Shown here: positions 44,123-53,227 of the stretch, piece by piece
How positions within the stretch are numbered: position 1 is the first letter of the stretch
Layout: each line of letters begins with the position of its first letter
Assembly (NCBI RefSeq): GCF_030812315.1
Contig: NZ_JAUSSM010000003.1
Span: forward strand, 1 to 64,000
Source of the DNA: Arthrobacter oryzae
Lineage (GTDB): Bacteria > Actinomycetota > Actinomycetes > Actinomycetales > Micrococcaceae
DNA: 64,000 nucleotides
Direction: 5' to 3'
Made by a program: the position numbers and the translations under genes
Notes under the pieces: model-generated
Told to the model about the DNA's origin: nothing
Databases searched by the model: none
Seen by the model: only the letters and a program-made list of their open reading frames with translations

Positions 44123-45334
44123 CTAGCTCAGGTAGCCGTTCGGATTCAGCACATACTTCGTGGCGGCACCGGCGTCGAATTCGGCGTAGCCCTTGGGCGC
44201 GTCCTCCAGGCTGATCGCCTTGGCATTGACGTTCTTGGCGATGTGCACCTTGTCGTGCAGGATCGCCATCATCAGCTGGCGGTTGTACTTCATCACCGGA
44301 CATTGGCCGGTGGTGAAGCTCAGCGACTTCGCCCATCCCGTTCCCAGGCTGATCGAGAGCGAACCCTTCTTCGCCGCCTCGTCCACACCGCCAGGGTCTC
44401 CCGTGACATACAGGCCCGGAATGCCCAGCGCGCCGCCGGCAGCCGTGATTTCCATCAGCGAGTTCAGCACCGTGGCCGGTGCCTCCTGCGCGCCGGTGCC
44501 GTGACCGCGTGCCTCGAAGCCCACCGCGTCAACGCCGCAGTCGACTTCCGGAACGCCCAGGATCTGCTCGATCTGGTCGGCCGGGCCGCCCTTGGTGAGG
44601 TCGATGGTCTCGCAGCCGAAGCTGCGGGCCTGTGCCAGCCGCTGCTCGTTCAGGTCGCCAACGATCACGGCCGCGGCACCCAGCAAGTGGGCGCTGGTTG
44701 CGGCAGCGAGGCCGACGGGGCCCGCTCCAGCAATGTAGACGGTTGACCCCACACCAACACCTGCCGTGACGGCGCCATGGAACCCGGTGGGGAAGATGTC
44801 GGAAAGCATGGCCAGGTCGAGGATCTTCTCCAGGGCCTGGTCCTTGTCCGGGAACTTCAGCAGGTTCCAGTCCGCGTACGGCACCAGGACGTAGTTGGCC
44901 TGCCCGCCTACCCAGCCGCCCATGTCGACGTAGCCATAGGCGCTTCCCGGCCGGTCAGGATTGACGTTGAGGCAGATGCCGGTCTTGCGTTCCTTGCAGT
45001 TCCTGCAGCGTCCGCAGGCGATGTTGAAGGGCACGGAACAGATGTCCCCCACCTTGATGAACTCGACGTCGGGGCCAACTTCCACCACTTCACCGGTGAT
45101 TTCGTGGCCCAGCACGAGGTCCGGAGGCGCTGTGGTACGTCCGCGGACCATGTGCTGGTCGGAGCCGCAGATGTTGGTGGCGACCGTCTTGAGGATGACC
45201 CCATGGCGCACAGAACGGCCAACGTTGGCGGGGTTGACGCCAGGACCGTCCTTGAGTTCGAAGCTTGGATAGTCAATGTCGATCAGTTCGACTTTGCCCG
45301 GTCCTTTGTAGGCAACTGCTTTGTTCCCTGTCAT
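44123..45334 (-). CDS. fdhA: Glutathione-independent formaldehyde dehydrogenase (zinc-dependent)
   Basis: A 403-residue zinc medium-chain dehydrogenase close to Pseudomonas putida FdhA. The catalytic zinc region is NICGSDQHMVRGRT...LGHEITGEVVEVG, the structural zinc lobe is CGRCRNCKERKTGIC, and the NAD-binding segment is VYIAGAGPVGLAAATSA. GGWVGGQANYVLVPYADWNLLKFPD is diagnostic of this subfamily. It oxidises formaldehyde to formate with bound NAD, without glutathione, useful in an actinobacterium. AGGAGGAAAGAG precedes the ATG at 45334; an upstream in-frame start at 45460 adds a non-conserved leader. Confidence 0.92.
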   Translation of the reverse strand: MTGNKAVAYKGPGKVELIDIDYPSFELKDGPGVNPANVGRSVRHGVILKTVATNICGSDQHMVRGRTTAPPDLVLGHEITGEVVEVGPDVEFIKVGDICSVPFNIACGRCRNCKERKTGICLNVNPDRPGSAYGYVDMGGWVGGQANYVLVPYADWNLLKFPDKDQALEKILDLAMLSDIFPTGFHGAVTAGVGVGSTVYIAGAGPVGLAAATSAHLLGAAAVIVGDLNEQRLAQARSFGCETIDLTKGGPADQIEQILGVPEVDCGVDAVGFEARGHGTGAQEAPATVLNSLMEITAAGGALGIPGLYVTGDPGGVDEAAKKGSLSISLGTGWAKSLSFTTGQCPVMKYNRQLMMAILHDKVHIAKNVNAKAISLEDAPKGYAEFDAGAATKYVLNPNGYLS

Positions 45335-45410
45335 CTCTTTCCTCCTGGTTTCACGGGCGCCCAAAATGAGTGCCCTGCTGTGATTCACGAAGTACTGATG
45401 CGCCCTCCCC

Positions 45411-45430
45411 CGGCCGGCTTGAGCCGGCCG
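45411..45430 (-). terminator. GC-rich hairpin between gpx-like gene and fdhA
   Basis: CGGCCGGCT-TG-AGCCGGCCG is a perfect 9-bp stem 145 bases past the glutathione-peroxidase stop and 77 bases before fdhA. A second short inverted repeat GGGACC-AA-GGTCCC lies at 45528-45541. Either could separate the two transcripts; neither has a U-run. Confidence 0.35.
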
Positions 45431-45574
45431 TACCATCCTGCAATGCGGCGCGCCGGTCAATGCCGCGGCCGTGCGGGGTTAGTTCGAAGGGTCCGGCCAG
45501 TCTAGGCCGAGGGTTGGTGGGGTAACAGGGACCAAGGTCCCGCATATGTTGTCTGCCGTTGGCATGCGGTCGCG

Positions 45575-46060
45575 TCAGGCGAGCGCGTCTTCAATGGCAG
45601 CCAGAATCTCAGGTGAGTCGGGCTCCATCGTGGGGGCAAAGCGCGCCACCACCGCGCCGGCGCGGTTCACCAGGAACTTCTCGAAGTTCCACTTGACCAG
45701 GCCTGGCAGCGGGCCGTTCTTGAACCGGGTGAGCTCGGCATAGAGCGGGTGCTGGTTCTTGCCGCGGACGTTCGCCTTGGCGGTCAGCGGGAATGTCACG
45801 CCGAAATTGCGTTGGCAGAATTCGGCGATTTCGGCGTCGTTTCCCGGCTCCTGCCCGGCGAACTGGTTGCAGGGCACCCCCAGGATCTCAAAACCCTGGT
45901 CCTGGAACTTCCCGTAGAGCAGTTCGAGGCCGGCATACTGCGGCGTGAAGCCGCACTGGGAGGCCACATTGACCACCAGCACCACATTCCCCTTGAAACG
46001 GCCAAAGTCGGTTTCCGTTCCGTCGTTGAGCGTCAGCTGAATGGGATAAAGGGAATTCAC
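45575..46060 (-). CDS. Glutathione peroxidase-family peroxiredoxin
   Basis: A 161-residue protein of the GPx/BsaA family that reduces peroxides. The active-site Cys is in VVNVASQCGFTPQYAGLE (Cys where animal enzymes have selenocysteine), with the partner blocks GVPCNQFAGQEPGNDAEI and WNFEKFLVN completing the Cys-Gln-Trp-Asn tetrad. In actinobacteria such enzymes use thioredoxin rather than glutathione as reductant (family knowledge). It is upstream of fdhA on the same strand but 240 bp away. Confidence 0.92.
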   Translation of the reverse strand: MNSLYPIQLTLNDGTETDFGRFKGNVVLVVNVASQCGFTPQYAGLELLYGKFQDQGFEILGVPCNQFAGQEPGNDAEIAEFCQRNFGVTFPLTAKANVRGKNQHPLYAELTRFKNGPLPGLVKWNFEKFLVNRAGAVVARFAPTMEPDSPEILAAIEDALA

Positions 46061-46155
46061 AGAGGGCTCCTTAGAAATGGGTCACGGCTGCCATTTATGG
46101 ACAACGGCCAAGTGCCCGCGTTCGTGCCCTCGCGAAGGTCGGTCCGGACGTCAGG

Positions 46156-47532
46156 TCACGGAGTGGGGGTGGCAGTCGGAGTCGCCGTCGGAGTCGGAGC
46201 CGGCTGGCTTTCTGTGGGCTCGGGGGCCGTGGCGGCTTCGGTGGTCGCCGTGGCAGTGGGTTCCGGCTCGGGCTCCCCGGTGGGCTGCTGAGTCGGCTCG
46301 GCTGTCGGCTCCGCCGTAGGCGCCGGCGCTGCGGTAAACGTCGGTGCGAACGTGGGTGTCGGAGTCGCGGTCGACTGCCCCGTCCCGGTCGTCGCCGCAG
46401 TATCCGTCGGCGGCGCAGTACCCGTCGGCGGCGCAGTACCCGTCGGCGGCGGCGTGGTTGTCGTGGCAGACGGTGTGGCGGAAGCCGACGGCGTCGCGGT
46501 CGCCGTCGGGCTCCCCGGTGTGGTCGGCGAACCGGAAGTGCTCGGCGGCTGCGTCGCCGGGGCCGACGGCGTTCCGGTCGCCGTTGCGGATGGCGTTCCG
46601 GTCGCTGTTGCCGAGGGGGTTCCCCCGACAGGGGCTTCCGTCTCCCCTCCCGTCACCGTATGCGAATTGTCTGCAGAGACCGGGATCGCCCACGTCGGAT
46701 CGCCCGCAGGGGCATCCGCACCGGGAGCGTAGCTGATCATGTCGATGTTCCCGAGTTCGTCCAGCTGCTTGATGGGCAGGAGCGTCCATTTGAGCGGGTT
46801 GGCATGGGATCCGTTGAGGATGGTCTCGAAATGCAGGTGGCATCCCGTGGACGAACCTGTGGTGCCAACCTTCGCGATGACTTCGCCCACCTGGACGGAG
46901 TCCCCCTTCTTGACGGCGATCCCTTCGAGGTGGTTGTACGTGGTGATCAACCCGTTTCCGTGATCGATCTCCACCCGGTTACCGCCGCCCCAGGGATGCC
47001 AGCCAACGGCCCTGACCACACCGGCGTCGGCCGCATAAACGCGGGTGCCGCATGCGGCTCCGAAGTCCTGGCCCCAGTGGAACTCTCCCGCAGTGCCAGT
47101 CAATGGGCTCACCCGAAGGCCGAAGCCCGAGGTTTCATTCAGCATTTCGAGGGGCGCCATTAGCGAGCCGACCGGAGGGCGCTTCAGTTCGTCGGAGGCA
47201 ACGTTCAGTTCGTGCTTGCCGCTCTTGGACGTCGTCCGGATGTCGCTGCGGCTGAAAGAGAGCAGGGCATTGGCATTCGCAGAGATGCTTTCGGGCGCAA
47301 TCCCCAGGGGTTTCATGAAAGCCCCGGGCCAGGAGGGGGCAATTCCCGGACCGCCCATCGCGGGCTGCTGCGAGGCTGAAACGACCCCGGCCGGCGGCGC
47401 AGGAACCGGTCCCTGAAGCCCAAAAGCGATCACGCCCAGCGTCGAAACCGCGCAGACGCCGAGCAGCCGCGCAGCGGCTAGACAAGGCCTGGCGGGATGT
47501 TCCTCGTGTCCATATCCCCAGTGATTTCCCAC
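46156..47532 (-). CDS. Secreted M23-family peptidase (LytM-like) with long Thr/Pro/Ala-rich tail
   Basis: About 458 residues. After a signal/anchor segment (CLAAARLLGVCAVSTLGVIAFG) comes a spacer and then the M23 fold: FHWGQDFGAACGTRVYAADAGVV and TGCHLHFETI give the HxxxD and HxH zinc ligands, so peptidoglycan endopeptidase activity is likely. The last 165 residues or so are low-complexity TPSATATGTPS and TGTAPP repeats, resembling a wall-spanning or glycosylated tail. GTG 47532 was chosen because AGGAGTCAGCAC lies before it; upstream in-frame starts exist. It diverges from the MpaB-like gene. Confidence 0.83.
   Translation of the reverse strand: MGNHWGYGHEEHPARPCLAAARLLGVCAVSTLGVIAFGLQGPVPAPPAGVVSASQQPAMGGPGIAPSWPGAFMKPLGIAPESISANANALLSFSRSDIRTTSKSGKHELNVASDELKRPPVGSLMAPLEMLNETSGFGLRVSPLTGTAGEFHWGQDFGAACGTRVYAADAGVVRAVGWHPWGGGNRVEIDHGNGLITTYNHLEGIAVKKGDSVQVGEVIAKVGTTGSSTGCHLHFETILNGSHANPLKWTLLPIKQLDELGNIDMISYAPGADAPAGDPTWAIPVSADNSHTVTGGETEAPVGGTPSATATGTPSATATGTPSAPATQPPSTSGSPTTPGSPTATATPSASATPSATTTTPPPTGTAPPTGTAPPTDTAATTGTGQSTATPTPTFAPTFTAAPAPTAEPTAEPTQQPTGEPEPEPTATATTEAATAPEPTESQPAPTPTATPTATPTP
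46395..46455. repeat. Tandem repeat inside the M23 peptidase tail
   Basis: An 18-bp unit containing GGCGCAGTACCCGTCGGC is repeated about three times here, encoding the TGTAPP repeats on the minus strand. A related imperfect repeat codes for TPSATATG near 46560-46620. Such in-frame repeats can vary in number between strains. Confidence 0.65.
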
Positions 47533-47747
47533 GTGCTGACTCCTGCGATAGGCCCGCCAGACCCCAATCTCGACGGACTTACGTTTCCTATGGGACCACA
47601 GGGCCATTACCGCTGGGAACCCCCAAAACCGATCCCGTTGGAGTGCTACCGCGGAATTCCGGTCTTTCCGGCCGGAATTCCCAGCTGGCTCACAGCTCCG
47701 GGGCGCACCCACAGGTCCGTACCAGGCCGCGTGCGCGAGAATAAAGC

Positions 47748-48659
47748 ATGCGCAATGTCCTCGGGGATTGGCAGGCCGAGCTCAAACAAACATTCACCGG
47801 GACCCGGGATGCAGTGCCGGACTGGGCTCTCCGGCTGGAAGACGGGGACGACGCCGGATATCACCTTCCGGGGTCGGCCGTCTGGGCTGTCCATGGGTCG
47901 ATGACCACCATCGTGGCCGGCATCCGTGCGCTCCTGATGCAGGCCCTGCACCCGGGCGCCCTCGCTGGCGTCTATGATCACTCGCGCTTCCGCGAAGATC
48001 CCTTGGGACGGCTTGCCGGAACCATCCGGTGGATCTTCACAGTGTCCTATGGCTCCACGGCCGCGGCGCGTGAGGCGTCCGACTGGGTACTGCGGCTGCA
48101 CAAGTCGGTGCGCGGCGACTACGTGGACGGCCATGGCGTCGCCCGGAGCTACTCAGCCAATGACCCCGAACTGCTCCGGTGGGTGCACATCGCGTTCACA
48201 GACGCATTCCTCTCCGCCCACAAAATTTGGGGCCGGCCCATCCCCGGCGGGCCGGATGCCTACGTCCGCGAGTGGGCGCAGGCGGGCCGGCTGATGGGAG
48301 TGGAGTCGCCGCCGCTCAGCGAAGAGGAGATGCGGCAGCAGCTGGACAGCTGGTACGACGACGGCGACCTCCGCTCGGATGAGAGGGTCGCCGAGATGGT
48401 GGCGTTCATCCGCAACCCGCCGCTTCATCCTTCGCTGCGCCGCGGGTACAGGATGCTGTTTGCCGCCGCTGTTTCCAGCCTCGAGCCGAAGTACCGGGAC
48501 ATGCTGGGACTCCAGACGCCGCGCCTGGGGCCTTTTCCGCTCCCGGTGAGGTTGGGTACCAAAGTTACTCTCGCCGTCGTCCATGTTGCCCTGGGCAGGG
48601 TTGGGCCAAGCGAACAGGCAGCGAGGCGGCGCCTCCGCCGCTTGGGGATTGCGGCCTAA
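47748..48659 (+). CDS. MpaB-like oxygenase, DUF2236 family
   Basis: A 303-residue DUF2236 protein. The diagnostic blocks are LLMQALHPGALAGVYDHSRFREDPLGRLAGT and YSANDPELLRWVHIAFTDAFL, with conserved His residues proposed to bind heme in latex-clearing protein/MpaB relatives. The physiological substrate in actinobacteria is unknown. GAGAAT lies 5 bases before the ATG and no Shine-Dalgarno is seen, so it may be leaderless. A tRNA gene follows on the other strand. Confidence 0.87.
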   Translation: MRNVLGDWQAELKQTFTGTRDAVPDWALRLEDGDDAGYHLPGSAVWAVHGSMTTIVAGIRALLMQALHPGALAGVYDHSRFREDPLGRLAGTIRWIFTVSYGSTAAAREASDWVLRLHKSVRGDYVDGHGVARSYSANDPELLRWVHIAFTDAFLSAHKIWGRPIPGGPDAYVREWAQAGRLMGVESPPLSEEEMRQQLDSWYDDGDLRSDERVAEMVAFIRNPPLHPSLRRGYRMLFAAAVSSLEPKYRDMLGLQTPRLGPFPLPVRLGTKVTLAVVHVALGRVGPSEQAARRRLRRLGIAA

Positions 48660-48754
48660 GCGGGGACAGGCCCGCTGGTTTCCCAGCGTGACTCTGATCG
48701 CACGACGACTGGGCTCTATTCATCGCTAATCGGTGGATACAGGATCCGGAACGC

Positions 48755-48783
48755 AAAAAGGCCCCGGTCCGAGGACCGGGGCC
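48755..48783 (-). terminator. Rho-independent terminator of tRNA-Ser
   Basis: On the minus strand a 10-bp GC-only stem (GGCCCCGGTC / GACCGGGGCC, 48760-48783) is followed by five T (48755-48759). It lies 6 bases beyond the tRNA 3' end and is a textbook terminator. Confidence 0.85.
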
Positions 48784-48788
48784 AAACG

Positions 48789-48873
48789 CGGAGAATGGGG
48801 GATTTGAACCCCCGAGGGCGTTAACCCAACACGCGTTCCAGGCGTGCGCCATAGGCCGCTAGGCGAATTCTCC
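48789..48873 (-). tRNA. tRNA-Ser (anticodon GGA)
   Basis: An 85-base class II tRNA with a long variable arm. The acceptor arms GGAGAAT and ATTCTCC pair with discriminator G, the T-arm contains GGTTCAAATCC, and the anticodon loop reads CTGGAAC, giving GGA for UCC/UCU codons. CCA is not encoded. It is followed by its own terminator on the minus strand. Confidence 0.95.
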
Positions 48874-49288
48874 AGTAGCTTCTGAATCAAAAGCAGATAC
48901 TAGAATACCTGAACTTTTCGGCATCACCCAATTGGGCCCTATTGACCGTTACGTCAACGCATTCGGCGGACGCCTCCGGCGCAGGTTTCGCAGGCTGGCA
49001 CACCCTTGAACCCGCCACCCCAAGGCATCCCGGAAAAGGGTCCTTAACGTCAAAATGGACGCCCCCAATGCGCCCATCCCTCCGGAACACCGTTGAGCTG
49101 CCGGGTCCGGCCCTCGCGCCAGGCCCTGCAGCTCACAACCTTGAGTTCAAGTGAGATTGCCCCAATCGGTGTACATATCCATGGTCCGCTTTGTGCCGAT
49201 GATAAGCAAGGGTTGCTACTTGAATATCGGCGGACCGTTACCTACTTGTGCTGCTATCCGCGTCCGAAGTTCCTGAGAGGATGGGCGC
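48874..49288. other. Intergenic region without a supported gene
   Basis: This 415-bp stretch between tRNA-Ser and the YqfO-like gene contains the tRNA promoter region and a less GC-rich part (49146-49260). Short open frames here (for example 48942-49154) have no ribosome site, no recognisable domain and atypical composition. I see no repeat of families A-C and no convincing RNA. Confidence 0.5.
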
Positions 49289-49615
49289 ATGACGCAGCTC
49301 CACGCTTTGGTGACCTACGTTCCCGCCGATCACGCAGAGGCGGTCCTCACGGCCATAGGCGAGGCCGGGGCGGGACGGATCGGCAACTACTCCCACTGCG
49401 CATTCACCGCACCGGGCACCGGCCGGTTCACACCCCTCCCCGGATCCCGTCCCTTCATCGGCTCTGTGGGCCAGGGCGAACAGGTGCCGGAACTAAGGAT
49501 CGAATGCGTCGTGGAGGCGCAACTGCTTGATGCAGTGGTCCTTGCCCTGCGTTCAGCCCACCCCTATGAGGAACCGGCATTGATGAGCTGGGAAGTGAAC
49601 GGGCACCGCTCGTGA
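49289..49615 (+). CDS. YqfO/NIF3-associated CutA-like domain protein
   Basis: A 108-residue protein matching the inserted domain of YqfO/NIF3-type proteins: LVTYVPADHAEAVLTAIGEAGAGRIGNYSHCAFTAPGTGRF at the N-terminus and LRSAHPYEEPALMSWEV at the end. The fold is CutA/PII-like and the stand-alone form is of unknown function. GAGGAT ends 6 bases before the ATG, the same layout as other leaderless candidates here. It is directly upstream of the SRP RNA gene. Confidence 0.82.
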   Translation: MTQLHALVTYVPADHAEAVLTAIGEAGAGRIGNYSHCAFTAPGTGRFTPLPGSRPFIGSVGQGEQVPELRIECVVEAQLLDAVVLALRSAHPYEEPALMSWEVNGHRS

Positions 49616-49678
49616 CGGAACACAAGTCCTTCGCAGCCGATTCGGGGCACACGAAATCATCGGGTAAACTCATTGACG

Positions 49679-49767
49679 GCCCCTCATGTGGCGTCATCCT
49701 GTTGAACTCCCCCAGGACCGGAAGGTAGCAAGGGTAAATGGGCTCTGGCGGGTGCATGGGGGGTCTT
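49679..49767 (+). ncRNA. ffs: Small signal recognition particle RNA (4.5S type)
   Basis: The sequence folds as one long hairpin with GGCCCCTCATG at the 5' end pairing to CATGGGGGGTC at the 3' end. The conserved apical domain is present: TGTTGAACTCCCCCAGGACC, GGAAGGTAGCAAGGGTAA. This binds Ffh in co-translational targeting. TAAACT at 49665-49670 is a suitable -10 box. Position immediately before dnaX is common in bacteria. Ends are approximate. Confidence 0.95.
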
Positions 49768-49822
49768 TACTATTCCCCCACAGGGCGGCAAACTGTCAGC
49801 CCGGATTGGTAGGGTTTTCTCT

Positions 49823-52800
49823 GTGAGTGTTACAACCGCCCTTTATCGCAGATACCGTCCAGATTCGTTTGCTGACGTTATCGGGCAGGAACATGTCACG
49901 GAGCCGCTGATGACGGCGCTGCGAAAGAACCGCGTCAACCACGCCTACCTGTTTTCCGGTCCGCGCGGCTGCGGAAAGACCACTTCGGCACGAATCCTGG
50001 CCCGCTGCCTGAACTGCGCCGAGGGCCCCACAGACACTCCCTGCGGCAAGTGCCCCAGCTGCATTGAACTGGCGCGCGGCGGCTCGGGTTCCCTTGACGT
50101 AATCGAGATCGACGCCGCCAGCCACGGTGGCGTGGACGACGCCCGCGACCTTCGCGAACGCGCCACGTACGCTCCCGTCCGGGACCGCTACAAGATCTTC
50201 ATCATCGACGAAGCCCACATGGTCACGTCCGCCGGCTTCAACGCGCTGCTCAAGATCGTGGAAGAGCCGCCGGAACACATCAAGTTCATCTTCGCCACCA
50301 CGGAGCCGGACAAGGTAATAGGCACCATCCGTTCACGGACGCACCATTATCCGTTCCGGCTGGTCCCCCCCGAACCCCTCATGGCCTACCTTGAGCTGCT
50401 CTGCAACCAGGAAAACGTTCCTGTGGCCCCCGGAGTGTTGTCCCTGGTCATCCGGGCCGGTGGGGGTTCAGTCCGCGATTCGCTCTCCGTCCTGGACCAG
50501 CTGATGGCGGGTGCCGGCCCCAGCGGGCTGGACTACGAACTTGCCGTGGCACTCCTGGGCTACACCCACGCGTCCCTGCTGGACGACGTCGTGGACGCCG
50601 TGGCCGCTTCCGACGCCGCTACCGTCTTCCGCGCCGTGGACCGCGTCATCCAGACCGGCCACGATCCCCGCCGCTTCGTCGAGGATCTCCTGGAGCGCTT
50701 CCGCGACCTCATCATCGTCCAGGCCATGCCGGAAAGCGCCCAGTCGATCCTGCGCGGCATGCCTGCGGACCAGATAGCCCGCCTCCAGAACCAGGCGCAC
50801 AACCTGGGCGCAGCCGAGCTTTCCCGGGCCGCGGACGTCACCAACACAGCCCTCACGGAGATGACGGGGGCAACGTCGCCGCGGCTTCACCTCGAGCTGC
50901 TGTGTGCGCGCATATTGCTCCCCAGCTCCGAGCAGACTGAACGCGGTATCGCCGCCCGGATCGACCGCGTGGAGCGCCGCTTGAACTACGGCGGCAACGA
51001 CGTCGGGGCTCCGGCACCGACTGCCGCTCCTGCGGCGTCCTCAGCACCCCCTGCCGTCCCGGCAGCGGCCGCTGCTTCGGGCCCGGCTTCGGCACCCGCT
51101 GCCACGCCTGCACCAGCACCCGCAGTTGCCCCGGCACCGGCAGTGGCTCCGGCCGCCGAGGCCCAGCCCGCAGCAGGCGGCAGCGAAGGGCCCGCCCGGG
51201 AATCCCTCACGCCACCGCGCGTCTCCACGGCCGACTGGCCTGTTGACGAGCCGGTCACAGCAAACCGGGGCATGCCCGGCCAGGCCCCCTCGCGTCCCGC
51301 CGCCCCGCCGGCCCCCGTGGAGCCCGCAGTGGCACCGCCACCATCTGAGCGGGCGTCCGTTCAGCCGACCGCAGCCGAGCCGGCCCCTGTGAGGACCGAA
51401 GCACGGCAGCCGGCGGCGGAAACCCATATTCCGGCGGCCGGACCCGGCGGCGACGTCGAGGTCCTTCGCCGCGCGTGGCCCGATATCCTGCAGACCCTGA
51501 CCAAGATCAAACGCAGCACCTGGGCCCTTGTGGAACCCAACGCCCAGGTGGGCCAGTTTGACGGCCAGGTGCTGACTCTTTCATTCACCACCTCCGGGCT
51601 GGCCGGCGCCTTCGGACGGGCAGACCACTCCGAAAATCTTCGCCAGGCAATCCACAAAACCGTGGGCATCGACTGCCAGATCAATGCAGTGTCCGGCGCC
51701 GCCAGCAGCTCAGCGAGCTCTGAGCCAAACCCAAAAGCACCCGTTAGCCGGGAAACACCGGCGACCCCAAAAACACCTGCTGGCCGGGAAACACCGGCGA
51801 CGTCCGCTGACGTGGCCTGGGGCCTTGCCCCTGCGGCTACGGGAGGGGACGCCGCTCCCGGCGGGACGCCCGCACCCGTGCCCTCCGTCGATGCCCCTGC
51901 GCGCCAGCCGGGCCCGGGTACAGCGCCTGCCCGCGCAGTTGGCGATGCTGCACCGGCCAGCCCCGCACCGGCCAGCCCCGCTACTGCCAGCCCCGCACCG
52001 GCCAGCCCCGCACCTGCCAGCCCCGCTACTGCCAGCCCCGCTCCGGCCATCCCCGCACCGGCCAGCCCCGCTCCGGGTGGCGCCCTGCAGGCTCCGCCGG
52101 CAACGCAGTCGCAAGAAGACGCTTCCGGTTCCTACAGCTACCCCGACGATGACTGGGGTCCGCCCCTGGACGAAGATGCCCCTCCGATGGAGGAAGAGCC
52201 GCCTATGGACTGGATGCCGTCTGCTCCGGTGCAGTCACATCCACTCCAGCCCGCCCCTGCATCGGCGGTCACACCGGCCCGCCCGGCCCCGGAAGGCCGG
52301 GATTCAATCCGGCAACCGGCCGAGAAGTCATCCGTAGGCAGGTCCTCGGCGGGCGGGACAAACGGCACGTCCAGCGACGATCCATGGTCCCGCGCCATGG
52401 AAGAGGCGCCGGGCGTCTGGACCGTGGGTGCTGAGTCGAACGTGGGCAAGTCCGTAGACAGCCCCGACATGGCCGGCCTGCCGGCTGAGCCGGAACCCCC
52501 GACACCCCATTACGAGCCCGCTGCAGCCCAGCTCCCCGGGGCCGCCGAGACTCCGGAGGAACCCCGGCCCCTCCAGGCCGCGGAAGCCCCTCGGCCGGTC
52601 GAGACCAAGCAGCCGGTAGGTGTGCTCGCCGGTGCGGGCAATTCCTCTGCGGTGAGTCCCTCTGCGGATAGTTCCCCAGCGGGCTGGGCACCGTCCGGGC
52701 AGAACGGTCCCGCCGCCGCGGCGGACCCGTCACCCGCGATGCCGGCGCCGGATGTCCGGAACGTCGCGGTTGCACCATCACCCGCGGGGTACGCAACCCA

Positions 52801-53083
52801 GCCGCAGGTCGCCCCTGCTCCGGCAGCCAGCCCCGCCACGACGGTGAAACAGAGTCTGTACCAGCGGCTCTCCAACAGCCCGGAGGCCGAAGCCGGCAGG
52901 GCTAAAGCTCCTGCGCGCCAGGCCGACGCCACCAAGACCTACGTCCAGGACATCCCCAGTGCGGATGACGAAACCATCGAGGAATCGGGCGTCTTTGGAC
53001 GCGCCGCCGTCGAGCGTATTCTGGGCGGAAAGCTGGTGGAGGAGCGGTCGCTGGACGGCAGCCCGCTGCCGCCCCGCTTCTAG
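49823..53083 (+). CDS. dnaX: DNA polymerase III subunit gamma/tau
   Basis: A 1086-residue clamp-loader subunit. The AAA+ domain has ALYRRYRPDSFADVIGQEHV, Walker A GPRGCGKTT (residues 46-54), a four-Cys zinc finger CLNCAEGPTDTPCGKCPSC, Walker B IIDEAHMV and sensor 1 FATTEPDKV. From about residue 390 the protein is Ala/Pro-rich linker, interrupted by a tau-like domain (DVEVLRRAWPDILQTLTKIKRSTWALV) and then a second very long linker. GTG 49823 is the start. No AAAAAAG-type slippery site is seen, so probably only the full-length form is made. Confidence 0.96.
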   Translation: MSVTTALYRRYRPDSFADVIGQEHVTEPLMTALRKNRVNHAYLFSGPRGCGKTTSARILARCLNCAEGPTDTPCGKCPSCIELARGGSGSLDVIEIDAASHGGVDDARDLRERATYAPVRDRYKIFIIDEAHMVTSAGFNALLKIVEEPPEHIKFIFATTEPDKVIGTIRSRTHHYPFRLVPPEPLMAYLELLCNQENVPVAPGVLSLVIRAGGGSVRDSLSVLDQLMAGAGPSGLDYELAVALLGYTHASLLDDVVDAVAASDAATVFRAVDRVIQTGHDPRRFVEDLLERFRDLIIVQAMPESAQSILRGMPADQIARLQNQAHNLGAAELSRAADVTNTALTEMTGATSPRLHLELLCARILLPSSEQTERGIAARIDRVERRLNYGGNDVGAPAPTAAPAASSAPPAVPAAAAASGPASAPAATPAPAPAVAPAPAVAPAAEAQPAAGGSEGPARESLTPPRVSTADWPVDEPVTANRGMPGQAPSRPAAPPAPVEPAVAPPPSERASVQPTAAEPAPVRTEARQPAAETHIPAAGPGGDVEVLRRAWPDILQTLTKIKRSTWALVEPNAQVGQFDGQVLTLSFTTSGLAGAFGRADHSENLRQAIHKTVGIDCQINAVSGAASSSASSEPNPKAPVSRETPATPKTPAGRETPATSADVAWGLAPAATGGDAAPGGTPAPVPSVDAPARQPGPGTAPARAVGDAAPASPAPASPATASPAPASPAPASPATASPAPAIPAPASPAPGGALQAPPATQSQEDASGSYSYPDDDWGPPLDEDAPPMEEEPPMDWMPSAPVQSHPLQPAPASAVTPARPAPEGRDSIRQPAEKSSVGRSSAGGTNGTSSDDPWSRAMEEAPGVWTVGAESNVGKSVDSPDMAGLPAEPEPPTPHYEPAAAQLPGAAETPEEPRPLQAAEAPRPVETKQPVGVLAGAGNSSAVSPSADSSPAGWAPSGQNGPAAAADPSPAMPAPDVRNVAVAPSPAGYATQPQVAPAPAASPATTVKQSLYQRLSNSPEAEAGRAKAPARQADATKTYVQDIPSADDETIEESGVFGRAAVERILGGKLVEERSLDGSPLPPRF
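51946..52080. repeat. Tandem Ala-Ser-Pro codon repeat in dnaX linker
   Basis: A 12-bp unit, GCCAGCCCCGCN with small variations, recurs about ten times and encodes ASPAPASPAPASPAT. It is an in-frame low-complexity expansion in the unstructured region and should be length-variable between strains. Confidence 0.75.
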
Positions 53084-53227
53084 CCCGCCGCCGCTCGGGT
53101 TCGTCTTTCGGCCGGACCCGCGCCAGTGGTTGACGCGGCGGGCCAACCCCTGCAGCGAACGGACGCCGGCGGCTCAACACCCGCCAACTTACGATTCAAC
53201 CGAACGAGTCAAACGAACGAGGACATT

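Noticed and set aside
45528..45541. GGGACC-AA-GGTCCC as a terminator or MerR-type operator
   Set aside because: The 2-base loop is too small for a hairpin and no MerR gene is near; mentioned only as a minor repeat.
48942..49154. 70-codon open frame between tRNA-Ser and the YqfO-like gene
   Set aside because: No ribosome site, no domain and overlapping frames of similar length; not supported as a gene.
49823..53083. Programmed frameshift in dnaX producing a gamma form
   Set aside because: No A-rich slippery heptamer with downstream hairpin is visible near the end of the AAA+ part; the full frame is intact.
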